The notes under the pieces were generated by a model. That model had not been told where the DNA came from. It was given only the letters and a program-made list of their open reading frames with translations, and searched no databases. A stretch of DNA of 64,000 nt. Origin: Deltaproteobacteria bacterium (GTDB taxonomy: Bacteria; Myxococcota_A; UBA796; SXON01). The stretch spans positions 16,319 to 80,318 of the forward strand of contig CANKOI010000005.1 in the NCBI GenBank assembly GCA_947484175.1. The letters run 5' to 3'. Below, piece after piece: positions 53,201 to 60,554 of the stretch (position 1 is its first letter; the number at the start of each line of letters is the position of its first letter). Both the position numbers and the translations under genes were made by a program.

Positions 53201-55309
53201 GAGCGACTGCACCACCGCCACCACGCTGGCCCCCGGCGCCCCGCGACCGTTCCGCACCGTGAGCAGCGCCCCGTGCAACAGCGGCATCGTGCGCCCCTTG
53301 GCGTGGCGGTGGGCACGCACGGCGCCGTACACGCCGTCGCGATCGGTGAGCGCCAGCCCGCGGAGGCCGAGGGCCTCGGCGCGATCGTAGAGGTCCTCCG
53401 GCATCGAGGCGCCCTCGGAGAAGGAGAAGGCCGAGCGCGCGCACAGCTCGGCGTACTGCGGCAGGGCGGGACGCCCCCGCCCGACCGCCGGTGCGCCCGT
53501 GGCTATCGCCCCGGCCGCGGCCGGCCGGCAGGCAGGCCGCCCCCCCCGCGGGAACTCCAGCACCACCCCCCCCGTGGCCGCCTCCCCCTCACCGGGCCGA
53601 GAGCCGAACCGCAGCGCCTGCCCGCTCTCGCGGGCGGCGGGCGCTTCGGCCCCCTCGGGCTCCACCGCCCCGCCCCCATCGAGCCAGCCGTGCAAAAACC
53701 ACCGCTGCAGACTCGAGCCCTCGCCGGCGAGCCGCTCGCTGTAGAGCCACGCGCCGCGCCCGTCGGCGAGGCTGGCACACCAGTAGTCGCGTTCGTAGCC
53801 GGTGCGCGGCTTCCACCACTCGCCGGCGAGCCGCTCGGGGCCGGTGAGGTCACGAATCGGGGCGGTGTCGCGGTCGAGCAGCAGGGCGCGCGGGCGGCCC
53901 GAAGGGCCCACCGCCACCCGCACGGGGCGCGGCGCCGGCAGGAGCAGCGCCGGGCGGGCGCGGTGCGCGGGGGTGGGCGCCTCGCGGGGCAGCTTGCCGT
54001 CGGGGTAGTGGCCCGACCACGCGGGGGCGTCGGGCTCGTGCACCAAGGCGGGATCGGCCTTCTTGGGGGATAGCGCCACCGGCAGGGCCTCGCCGGGCGG
54101 CACCGGCACCCAGCCCGCCTCGGGCCGCCACTCGTCGGCCAGCGCGGGCCGGAACACGGCCTCCACGCCGAGGGTGTCCTGCAAGCGGGCGACTAGCTCC
54201 AAGAGCGGCTCGGCGGCCCCCACCCGGTCGAACAGCCCCGACTGGGCCGCGCGCCACGGGGCGATCTGCAACAGCGACAGGCTCACCGCGACGACCGGCG
54301 CGGCGAGCTGAACCCGCTCCAGCCGGGCTTTCAGTTGTCGGAAGAGGCGGTCGGCGCCCCGCACGAGCTGGCCGGTGCGCACCGGCAGCACCATCTCGCC
54401 CTCTTCGAAGCGCAGCCGCACCTGCACCCTCGCGGCGGCGGCACCGGCCCGCTCCAGGTACTCCGCCACATCCCGACAGAGGCCGTGCAGCACGAAGAGG
54501 ACGGCCTCCAGCTCCACCACGCCTTCGTCGAGCTCGGTGGTGTACACCGGGTCGTCGTGCGGGGCGGCGGGGAGGGCGGCCTGACCCCGCTCCACGGCGC
54601 GGGCCCGCGCCGACGCGGAGGTGGCGGCGGCGGCCGCGGCGCGGTCGCCTAAGCCCGCCGCCGCCGCCGCGGCGCTCGCTTCGCCCCGCGCCACCTGCCA
54701 CAGGCGCCGCGCCTCCGGGCCGTACCGGCCCGCCAGCGCCGCGCCGGGAAGCGCCGCGTACTGCCCGATCGTGCGCACCCCCGCCCCAGAGAGCGACTCC
54801 AGCACATCGGCCTCGAGCCCGAGCGCGGCCACCCCGAGGGGGGCGAGCGCCCGCGCCACCTCGCCCGCGTTGTGCACCACGAGATCGTGCGGGGTGTGGC
54901 GCGCCAGCACCAGCGCCGCCCACGGCTCGGGCCCCCACACGAGGCGCACGGTGTGGCCGAGCCCTTCGAGCCAGCGACGCACCTCGGGCAACTGGCCGGC
55001 CTCCACGTCGAGGAACAGCGCATCGGGCAGCACGGCCGACACGGCGGGAGCGAAGCGCAGGAGCGCATCGCGCAGGGACTCCAGATCGCTGCGTTCGCTC
55101 GGGGGCGTGCGGCGCTCCACGCGGAGCGTGGGGCAGAGCGCGCGGGCCTCTGCGAGGGCCATGCCCGCCGCGACTCCGGCGCGCGCCACGGGGGGGGTGA
55201 AGGCCAGCACGCGGTCGGTGCTGCGCGCGAACTCCACGAGCACGACCGGCTCGCGTGGATCGTAGCCGCACCGTTCGATGCGAAACGCGGGGAGGTGGAC
55301 TGCGAGCAT
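50252..55309 (-). CDS. imuB-dnaE2: ImuB-DnaE2 (ImuC) fusion: translesion mutasome polymerase
   Basis: One uninterrupted frame of 1685 residues from ATG 55309. Residues 1 to about 545 are ImuB: a Y-family-like fold without the catalytic acidic residues (LAVHLPAFRIERCGYDPREP, VVLVEFARSTDRVLA), a candidate beta-clamp motif QSGLF (about 356-360), and an ending YSERL..RWFLHGWLDGG. A Gly/Ala/Pro/Arg linker spans about 546-615. Residues about 617-1685 are a full-length DnaE2: PHP region (LPQYAELCARSAFSFSEGAS), polymerase motifs CQGRGSAANSAVCYALG and PPDIDVDFEHERREE, helix-hairpin-helix, and a C-terminal OB fold. Normally ImuB and DnaE2 are separate proteins that meet on the clamp to bypass lesions; here they are covalently joined. 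It lies 9 bp after imuA. Confidence 0.92.
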   Translation of the reverse strand: MLAVHLPAFRIERCGYDPREPVVLVEFARSTDRVLAFTPPVARAGVAAGMALAEARALCPTLRVERRTPPSERSDLESLRDALLRFAPAVSAVLPDALFLDVEAGQLPEVRRWLEGLGHTVRLVWGPEPWAALVLARHTPHDLVVHNAGEVARALAPLGVAALGLEADVLESLSGAGVRTIGQYAALPGAALAGRYGPEARRLWQVARGEASAAAAAAGLGDRAAAAAATSASARARAVERGQAALPAAPHDDPVYTTELDEGVVELEAVLFVLHGLCRDVAEYLERAGAAAARVQVRLRFEEGEMVLPVRTGQLVRGADRLFRQLKARLERVQLAAPVVAVSLSLLQIAPWRAAQSGLFDRVGAAEPLLELVARLQDTLGVEAVFRPALADEWRPEAGWVPVPPGEALPVALSPKKADPALVHEPDAPAWSGHYPDGKLPREAPTPAHRARPALLLPAPRPVRVAVGPSGRPRALLLDRDTAPIRDLTGPERLAGEWWKPRTGYERDYWCASLADGRGAWLYSERLAGEGSSLQRWFLHGWLDGGGAVEPEGAEAPAARESGQALRFGSRPGEGEAATGGVVLEFPRGGRPACRPAAAGAIATGAPAVGRGRPALPQYAELCARSAFSFSEGASMPEDLYDRAEALGLRGLALTDRDGVYGAVRAHRHAKGRTMPLLHGALLTVRNGRGAPGASVVAVVQSLAGWGSLCRLLSAERIPGGAVGTDGLDLDQFSIGIPHDPRTGDPLVPDPAALAAGRHLGKGWPALPLDVLLAENEGLVLIAREGWSPDALAALGDAAGDRLYRGVSRRLVAGEEARIDDLVGGALPCVALGDALMHDPARKPLQDILTCIRLGLTLDQAGRRLQPNAERVIHGPETMARRFARWPALLHRTMEIVGRCSFSLKELTYTYPREVVPEGYGAQAWLRELVRRGLMSRYGGLPPEKVARQVEYELGVIGRLNFPAYFLTVHDLVRFARRRGILCQGRGSAANSAVCYALGITNVNPAESSLLFERFISEERGEPPDIDVDFEHERREEVLQYCYEKYGRARAAMVNEVISYRGRSAVRDVGKAVGLGLDQVDRLCGLLDSWGSLKEGNEVLVEAGLDPTDARVGLAMKLGREIQGFPRHTSIHVGGFVISEDPLVNRAPIEPATMAGRTVIQWDKDDIDELGFVKVDCLALGMLSAIRKAFDLVRAHHGVHHDLSTVPREHPAVYEMLGEADSIGVFQVESRAQQGMLPRLRPKCFYDLVVEVSLVRPGPIQGGMVHPYLRRRQGLEEVEYADPRLVPILERTLGVPIFQEQVMAMAVAVGGFTPGEADGLRRAMGAWRKRGGLAEITEKLMGGLLSNGLQAEYAERVCKQIQGFAEYGFPESHAASFAHLVYVSSWLRCFYPAAFTAALINSQPMGFYAPRTLVADIERHGVEVRPVCAQRSDWDCTLEPGRDGPALRLGLRLVKGVGEAEGRRLERARQERPFESLPDLAARSQADRGVLRALARANALGEILGQAEALPEPRTNRRAASFAVDGLWPGLFAGLPRRDEAVALPVASEAEEMQADYASVGLTPGTHPIALVRNALRAEGVVPLSRLVDLPNDTEVLIAGLVGVRQRPETASGVIFLMLEDESGTANVVVWPKLYQRQRTVIRTQRLLRIRGVLQRMDGAISVVARHVRPLDVGAELRAKSRDFH

Positions 55310-55318
55310 GGCCGACCC

Positions 55319-55939
55319 TCAGCCCGAGGTGGCGAGGCGCACGCTGCGCTCCCCCACCTGCCGCCCGTTTCGGCTGCGCACGCAGCGCACCCGCACCCGC
55401 CCCGCCGACTGGCCCACGACTTCGAGCCGCAAGGCCGCCGGCAGCGACACCTCGCTCTCCTCCGCCACCACGAACAGCGAGCTGCCCCCACGCTCGCAGG
55501 CCCGCCCGAGCCTCACCCCGGCCCGCCCGAGCCGGGGCGCATCGAGCAGCACCACGGCGGCCAAGGAGCCCGCCGCCGCCGCCTGTTCGGCCACCCACGC
55601 CGCACGCTCCAGCCCCGGGCGCACCACCCACAACTCGCTGAGCTGCAGCCCCTTCGGCCCGGCGAGACCCGGCGGGTAGAGCTCCTCCATCGCATCCACG
55701 ATCAACACCGGCCGACCCTGCCGCGTGAGCGCCGCGAGCGTGGGCAACAAGAGCCCCAGCCGCCCGCTGCCCACGGGCCCGACGATCTCGCTCACCCCAG
55801 GCTGCGGCCAGCCGCCCACCCAGGCCTCCAACTCCGGAAGTTCGGCCGCCAGAGAGCCCCCGAATACCCGCGGAGCCGCGATGCGTGCGCGCAGGTCGGC
55901 GAGTACGGCGGGGCGGGCGGCAGCGGGGAGCGCGGGCAC
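55319..55939 (-). CDS. imuA: ImuA, RecA/SulA-like mutasome protein
   Basis: A 206-residue protein from GTG 55939. The RecA-like ATP-binding region reads SEIVGPVGSGRLGLLLPTLA (Walker-A-like GPVGSGR), followed by PVLIVDAMEELYPP (strand 2 with Asp), SELWVVRPGLERAAWVAEQA and AAVVLLDAPRLG. This is the ImuA pattern, including the Leu-rich helix after the P-loop. ImuA (or ImuA') works with ImuB and DnaE2 in damage-induced mutagenesis. Position immediately before the imuB-dnaE2 fusion and behind a LexA-like box supports the assignment. Confidence 0.85.
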   Translation of the reverse strand: MPALPAAARPAVLADLRARIAAPRVFGGSLAAELPELEAWVGGWPQPGVSEIVGPVGSGRLGLLLPTLAALTRQGRPVLIVDAMEELYPPGLAGPKGLQLSELWVVRPGLERAAWVAEQAAAAGSLAAVVLLDAPRLGRAGVRLGRACERGGSSLFVVAEESEVSLPAALRLEVVGQSAGRVRVRCVRSRNGRQVGERSVRLATSG

Positions 55940-55941
55940 GA

Positions 55942-55958
55942 TGTGAACATATGCTCAG
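55942..55958. promoter_or_regulatory. Putative LexA (SOS) box
   Basis: On the minus strand CTGAGCATATGTTCACA agrees with the myxobacterial LexA consensus as I recall it (CTRHAMRYBYGTTCAGS) at 13 of 17 positions. Its core GAGC-ATAT-GTTC is one base from the GAAC-N4-GTTC box of actinobacteria and Bacillus. It covers the proposed -10 of imuA, the right place for repression. Confidence 0.5.
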
Positions 55959-55974
55959 GTACCTGAAAGGGCAA
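55946..55974 (-). promoter_or_regulatory. Candidate imuA promoter, leaderless
   Basis: TTGCCC (55969-55974), exactly 17 bp, then TATGTT (55946-55951) on the minus strand. The start point would fall on or next to GTG 55939, so the mRNA would lack a leader. A perfect 12-bp palindrome TCAGGTACCTGA (55955-55966) fills most of the spacer and overlaps the LexA-like box, giving a second possible operator. Confidence 0.45.
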
Positions 55975-55994
55975 GGGGGTACAGCCCAGCGCCC

Positions 55995-56861
55995 CTACTC
56001 CCTACCAAACACCGCCGCGAAGGGCTTGAAGTTGTCCGGCCCATACCCGGCGGCGAAGATCGCGAACGCCACGACGGAAAAGTCTCCTGCGCGCGCCGCA
56101 AGCTCCTGCCGATAGAGCCGCGCCACGTGCTTGGCAGGATTTAGAAAGGCGCCGCAGCCGAATGCACCCAGAACCACATGGCGAATCCCGTGCTGTCTCA
56201 GGGTGTTGAGCTGAGCCGCGATTCTACGCCGGGCGTCATGGGAGTCAAACTCCGAGCCACCCCGAAGGTCCTGAGCCGCAGAGCGAAGCTCGAAGAAGGG
56301 GAAAACGGTGTCGTCCGCGAGCCAAGGGTAGCCAAGGTCTGTCCGATCTTTGGCCTCGGGCCCGCGAACGCAGACCCGAGAATGCTCTGCGTCGAGGTAG
56401 ACCACGCCGTCTTCGCCGGAAAGGAGCCTCGTCACCTCCGGACGGTACCGGTCAAGTTCCCGGTCAAGCTCGGCATCACCAACTCGGAAGTGACAGTCGC
56501 TGCGGCGGAAAATATTTTCCTCCTGCGCAACCGCACCCTCGACGTACCCGCCACCGGGCAGCTCCGCGTTGGCCATGTTCAGCACGGCAAAGCACTCGCC
56601 GTAGGTTTGGGTCAACGAGAGCGTGACCTCCCCCCAATCCCCCGGCCGCACCTCGATGGTGAGCTTCGAGCCCGACGGCGCAGACTGGGCGCGCCACCGA
56701 TCGAGGTTCTGCCCCGCAAGGCGGTGGTACCGACTCAACGCATCGGCGGGCTCCAAGGCCGCGATCGTTTCGCGCAGAACTTGGCGCCGGCGGGCGTTGG
56801 CCGGGCCACGGTATCCCCGGCGGACCGCCTCCTCATCCGAACAAAGGACTCGTCCCGCCAT
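55995..56861 (-). CDS. Bacterial-type poly(ADP-ribose) glycohydrolase (TIGR02452/DUF2263 macrodomain)
   Basis: A 288-residue protein. The PARG signature GGG-x7-QEE is complete: ELPGGGYVEGAVAQEENIF, with GGG at 103-105 and the catalytic Glu pair at 114-115. The macrodomain phosphate loop LGAFGCGAFLNP (about 241-252) and AVLNMANAE (92-100) agree. The N-terminal accessory helices (about 1-60) are usual for the bacterial TIGR02452 group. Such enzymes remove ADP-ribose from proteins or DNA. It ends 55 bp before imuA on the same strand, upstream of the LexA-like box, so the two may share a DNA-damage context although imuA has its own promoter. Confidence 0.85.
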   Translation of the reverse strand: MAGRVLCSDEEAVRRGYRGPANARRRQVLRETIAALEPADALSRYHRLAGQNLDRWRAQSAPSGSKLTIEVRPGDWGEVTLSLTQTYGECFAVLNMANAELPGGGYVEGAVAQEENIFRRSDCHFRVGDAELDRELDRYRPEVTRLLSGEDGVVYLDAEHSRVCVRGPEAKDRTDLGYPWLADDTVFPFFELRSAAQDLRGGSEFDSHDARRRIAAQLNTLRQHGIRHVVLGAFGCGAFLNPAKHVARLYRQELAARAGDFSVVAFAIFAAGYGPDNFKPFAAVFGRE

Positions 56862-56884
56862 CCGCGAAGCCTAACGCGCCCCTG

Positions 56885-58723
56885 CTACTTCTTCTTCCCC
56901 GCGGCCTTCGCCTTCTTGGTCTCAATCCCCTCGATCTGGTCCATGAGCCGATCCATGCGGCGAGCAAGCGCGTCGTAGGGGGCGGCCGTAGCCATGTCCA
57001 CCCCGGCCGTCTTCAGGAGCACGTAGGGGTCATCCGAACCGCCCGCCTTGAGCAGCCCGAGGTACCGATCCACGGCGCCCGGCTTCTTGGTGAGCACGTC
57101 CTCGGCAAGCAGGGACGACGCCGCGATCGACGTTGCGTACTGGTACACGTAGTAGTTGTAGTAGAAGTGGGGGATGTACGACCACTCCACCGCGAACTTG
57201 GGGTCTACGTGCGTGACACCCTCGCGCTCGCCATAGTAGCGCTGGAGGACGTCCAGGTACATCCCATCGAGACTGTCGCCGGTGAGCGGCTGTCCCTTTT
57301 CCACGGCTCCATGAATCGCCAGCTCAAACTCGGCCAGTTGGGCCTGACGGAAATAGGTGCCGCGCAAGCCCTCCAAGGCGCTGCCCAGGTAGAACAAGCG
57401 TTCGTCGTCGTCCTTGGCGTTCTTCAGCATGTGGTCGACGAGCAGCGCCTCTGCGAAGGTCGAGGCCACCTCGGCGATAAACGTGGCGTAATCCGCCTTG
57501 GCATAGGGCTGGCTGCGGCTGGACAACGCGCTGTGCATCGCGTGTCCGAACTCATGCGCGAGCGTGGACGCCGACTCGTAATCGCCGCCGTAGTTCATGA
57601 GCACGTAGGGGTGCACATCGTAGGCCGCGCCGTCCATATACGCGCCGGAGCGCTTGCCCTCTTGGGGGTACACGTCCATCCAGCGGTCCGCGAACCCCTT
57701 TTTCAACAGCTCCACGTATTCTTTTCCCATGGGCGCAGACGAGGCCACGGTCAGGGCCTTCGCTTGGTCCACCGTGTACTGACGGTCTCCCGTGACGAGG
57801 GGGGCGTAGAGGTCGGAATATTGGAGGTCCGTCACGCCCAACCGCCGGGCGCGCAACTTGAGATAGCGGTGCAATGTGGGCAGGTTCTTGTTGGTGGTGG
57901 CCACCAGGGTGGTGTAGATTTCGGGCGGCAGGTGGTCGTTGTTCATGGCGGCGGCCACGCTCGTAGCGAAGCCCCGCGTGCGGGCGTTGATCCAGTGTCC
58001 GGTGGTACTTGCGTCCAACGTTGCGGCAAACGTGCCCTTGTAGGCGGTGAGCGCGCCGAAGAAACTGTCGAAGACCAGCACACGATCGGCGCGCAACGGA
58101 GCGGCCCGGTGCACGGTGTACGCGGACGCCGACAGCCGCACCTCCTGCCCATCGGAGAGCTTCACGGTGGGGAAAGGCAACTCCCCATCGGCGAGCACGC
58201 CGCGGATATTCCCCGGCGCCCCCTGCATCGGGGACATCGCGGCCATCAGCGCTTCGCGGGCCGGGTCGAGGGTATGCGCGGCGTCGCGGGCGGCCGACCG
58301 CAGGTAGTGGTCGTAGGGCGCCAACCCCGGCGTCGCCTTCAGCGCGGCCTCTACGCCCGGAAGCCCCATCGCCACGATTTCCGGGTCGAAGAATGCAGTT
58401 GCTTCGGCGTAGTTGGCCCAGAGCAGCTCCGCACGCTGCGAGCGCCCCCGCCACTCCGCATTTCGGGTGTCCTCCGACGAGTGGTTCGACGCGTAGGTGT
58501 ACAGCCGGTTCACCTCCTTCCGCACCTCGAAGCTGCGCGTGAGGCAACTCTCGAGCTTCACGGCGAGCTGTCCGCGACAGGGCTCCAACTCGGCCAGCGA
58601 GCCCGCCGCGTGGCTCATGCCGACCTCCCACGCCTCCACCGAGGGGTACACTTGCGAGAGGTCCCAACGGTCCTCCGGGCGGGGTTCGGTGGCGAGCGCG
58701 GGGGCGAACAGGGCGAGCAGCAT
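56885..58723 (-). CDS. Exported M3-family oligoendopeptidase (PepF-like)
   Basis: A 612-residue protein. The N-terminus MLLALFAPALATEP is a signal peptide, unusual for PepF, which is normally cytoplasmic. The body starts DRWDLSQVYPSVEAWE as in oligoendopeptidase F. The zinc motif is AHEFGHAMH (His390, Glu391, His394), with the third ligand region TFIAEVASTFAEALL about 26 residues later. The C-terminal block YIPHFYYNYYVYQYATS is the conserved substrate-binding Tyr/His segment. It hydrolyses short peptides, here probably in the periplasm. The very C-terminus is Lys-rich (KKAKAAGKKK). Confidence 0.9.
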   Translation of the reverse strand: MLLALFAPALATEPRPEDRWDLSQVYPSVEAWEVGMSHAAGSLAELEPCRGQLAVKLESCLTRSFEVRKEVNRLYTYASNHSSEDTRNAEWRGRSQRAELLWANYAEATAFFDPEIVAMGLPGVEAALKATPGLAPYDHYLRSAARDAAHTLDPAREALMAAMSPMQGAPGNIRGVLADGELPFPTVKLSDGQEVRLSASAYTVHRAAPLRADRVLVFDSFFGALTAYKGTFAATLDASTTGHWINARTRGFATSVAAAMNNDHLPPEIYTTLVATTNKNLPTLHRYLKLRARRLGVTDLQYSDLYAPLVTGDRQYTVDQAKALTVASSAPMGKEYVELLKKGFADRWMDVYPQEGKRSGAYMDGAAYDVHPYVLMNYGGDYESASTLAHEFGHAMHSALSSRSQPYAKADYATFIAEVASTFAEALLVDHMLKNAKDDDERLFYLGSALEGLRGTYFRQAQLAEFELAIHGAVEKGQPLTGDSLDGMYLDVLQRYYGEREGVTHVDPKFAVEWSYIPHFYYNYYVYQYATSIAASSLLAEDVLTKKPGAVDRYLGLLKAGGSDDPYVLLKTAGVDMATAAPYDALARRMDRLMDQIEGIETKKAKAAGKKK

Positions 58724-58796
58724 GGGGCCTCGAAGGTGGGGGGGCTTCTACCACGGGGGTGGGGAACGCGGGCACCTCTCCGTAGCGGCCGGCTCG

Positions 58797-58818
58797 CCGC
58801 GGCCTCCCGGCCGCCCGG
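58797..58818. repeat. Left copy of a 22-bp direct repeat flanking the HUH transposase
   Basis: This segment is identical over 22 bp to 59758-59779 (both begin CCGCGGCCTCCCGG). The two copies bracket the REP-like repeats and the transposase gene, 961 bp apart. They may mark the ends of a mobile unit or be scattered REP-type sequence. Confidence 0.6.
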
Positions 58819-58827
58819 GTCCCGGCC

Positions 58828-58930
58828 GGGCGACCAAAGTCACCCCAGATGCGCCATCTCCCCCGACAATGGTCGCCCTACGCGACCAAAGTCACCCCAG
58901 ATGCGCCATCTCCCCCGACAATGGTCGCCC
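58828..58930. repeat. Two tandem REP-like palindromes (about 50 bp each)
   Basis: Copy 1 is 58828-58878 and copy 2 is 58882-58930, nearly identical. Each can fold back: GGGCGACCA pairs with TGGTCGCCC at the ends (the outer pairs are shortened in copy 2), then a 2-base mismatch, GTC with GAC, and an inner AGATG-CGC-CATCT hairpin. Nested imperfect palindromes in tandem next to an HUH transposase gene are the hallmark of REP/BIME elements. Confidence 0.75.
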
Positions 58931-58992
58931 CACGAAGAAATCGGCGGCGTCCCTTGCCATCGCGCGAGTCGCGCCTACCCTTCCGCCCGCCC

Positions 58993-59859
58993 ATGGAACC
59001 AATAGGCTGGCAGCTGATCCTGCGCACGGTCGACGACCGTGTTCTGGCTCCCAATCCCCCGACGCGCCGGTGCATCGCCCGCGTGATGGCGGCCTACGAG
59101 GGGCTTGGCATCTACGTCTTCGCCGTAGCCGACACCCATCTGCACATCGGCGTGCTGGCGAGCCGCTCGGTCGCGGGCCGGATTGCAAAGCGCGTCGTGC
59201 TCTCGCTGCACCGGCTCCTCGGCTACGACTTCGAGCCCGTGCGCCTCCGGCCCATCCACGATCAGGCGCACGTTCGCTCGCTGCTCCACTACATCCTGCG
59301 CCAGTCGGAGCATCACGGCCTCTCGAACGATCCCTTCCACGAATCGAGCGCCATCCTCGACCTGTTAGGGCTCCGCGTGGTCATGCCGGCGCTCGCCGGT
59401 CGCGTACGCGAGCACCTCCCGCGCCTCAAGGCCGCCGAGGTGGAGGCCCACCTCGGCGGCATGCCGCCGGAGCGCCTCGACCTGTCCCTGCTCCGCGAAG
59501 CGGCCTGCGCGGCCTTCGCCCTCGCCGACCTCGCCGGAAAATCGCCCCCCGCGGTCTCCGCCCGACGGGCAGCGGCGCACGCGGCGAAGGAGTGCGCCAC
59601 CACGGCGGCCGTCGCCACCTCCCTCGGCATCACCGCGCGCGCGGTCCAACGCTTCCTGACCGAACCCCCCGTACCCGAGAACGTCCGCGCCGTCCGCCTC
59701 CAGATGGGGCTCTGGTCGCGGCCCTCCCCCTCACCGCGGCCCGCCCACGCCCCCTCACCGCGGCCTCCCGGCCGCCCGGCTGCCGCCGGGCCCCTCCCCC
59801 AAACCCACCTCAGCCCCCGCGGCGCGGCCGCTCGCGAGCGCGCGGGCGTCGAGGCGTAG
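58993..59859 (+). CDS. REP-associated tyrosine transposase-like (Y1/HUH) protein
   Basis: A 288-residue protein from ATG 58993 (MEPIGWQLILRT). The HUH motif is DTHLHIGVL (His49, His51) after GLGIYVFAVA. The segment SLHRLLGYDFEPVRLRPI and LLHYILRQSEHHGL follow the usual Y1-transposase order, including the Tyr-containing helix corresponding to the RYIHxNP region of RAYTs. A C-terminal helical part has a helix-turn-helix-like ATSLGITARAVQRFL (about 211-225). The last 50 residues are Pro/Arg-rich and encoded partly by the right-hand direct repeat. It overlaps the convergent DUF2786 gene by 105 bp. Confidence 0.75.
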   Translation: MEPIGWQLILRTVDDRVLAPNPPTRRCIARVMAAYEGLGIYVFAVADTHLHIGVLASRSVAGRIAKRVVLSLHRLLGYDFEPVRLRPIHDQAHVRSLLHYILRQSEHHGLSNDPFHESSAILDLLGLRVVMPALAGRVREHLPRLKAAEVEAHLGGMPPERLDLSLLREAACAAFALADLAGKSPPAVSARRAAAHAAKECATTAAVATSLGITARAVQRFLTEPPVPENVRAVRLQMGLWSRPSPSPRPAHAPSPRPPGRPAAAGPLPQTHLSPRGAAARERAGVEA

Positions 59860-60453
59860 GCCGCGGCCGGGTTTCAGCCGCAGGTGCGATTCCGCGAAGG
59901 AGGCCACCGCCGCCGCTCGCGCAGCTAAGGCTGGCTCCAGACGCACCATCGCGGCGGCCCCGAGCGCCGCCCGCTCCGCTTCCCGCCCCGCCAGCAGCCG
60001 GTCCACGATCACCTCGGCCGCTCCGACGCGAAACGCCTCGTGCCAGGCGCGGTCGCGCCCCGGCCCGTGGCTCGCCGACAGCCATTCGATACGCGCCACC
60101 ACCCAGTCCCACACCGCTGCCACCGCCATGCGGTCACTCGCCCGCCCGGCGAGGAGGAGGTGAGTGTCGCGCCCGACCCCCGCGGTGTAGGCCACACAGC
60201 CGTTGGCCTCCGCGAGGCTGGCGGCCAGAACAAACTTCCACTTCCGCGGGCGGCCCGCCACCGCCAGCGGCGCCTCCCGGCCGTCCGTGATCGGGTCGCC
60301 GTCCTCGGAGGCGAGCAGCGAGTGCAGTCGGTGCCGCTCGATGAGGGCCTGCGCTGCGGCGGCGGCGGCGGCAGCCTCGTGTACGTTCGGCGACGTGGCG
60401 AGAGCGAGCAGCTTGCGCACACGCGAAAGGAGCGGGGCCGCGTCCGTGGGCAC
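59755..60453 (-). CDS. DUF2786-domain protein
   Basis: A 232-residue protein. The N-terminal 40 residues match the DUF2786 pattern: LLSRVRKLLALATSPNVHEA, then AAAAAQALIERHRL. A second domain (about 65-180) has strands and helices with RPRKWKFVLAASLAEANGC and HLLLAGRASDRMAVAAVWDWV, as in the region that usually follows DUF2786. Function is unknown; such proteins are frequent in phages and bacteria. The C-terminal 30 residues are low-complexity and lie in the overlap with the transposase gene, so the true end may have been altered by that element. Confidence 0.75.
   Translation of the reverse strand: MPTDAAPLLSRVRKLLALATSPNVHEAAAAAAAAQALIERHRLHSLLASEDGDPITDGREAPLAVAGRPRKWKFVLAASLAEANGCVAYTAGVGRDTHLLLAGRASDRMAVAAVWDWVVARIEWLSASHGPGRDRAWHEAFRVGAAEVIVDRLLAGREAERAALGAAAMVRLEPALAARAAAVASFAESHLRLKPGRGLRLDARALASGRAAGAEVGLGEGPGGSRAAGRPR
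59758..59779. repeat. Right copy of the 22-bp direct repeat
   Basis: Exact copy of 58797-58818, inside the 3' coding end of the HUH transposase gene, where it encodes PRPPGRP. Its location in the low-complexity tail suggests the tail is derived from repeat sequence. Confidence 0.6.
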
Positions 60454-60554
60454 CGTTGCCGACTATCTCACTCGATCGCCGCACCGTGCGCGGCGTCGCG
60501 GCCCTCGTCGACGAATTAGATTACCCTGCGCGCCCCTCGCCTCAGGAGCCTCCC

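Noticed and set aside
58828..58930. CRISPR array
   Set aside because: Only two units with a 3-bp gap and internal palindromes; no spacers and no cas genes. VapD is Cas2-like in fold but belongs to a toxin pair.
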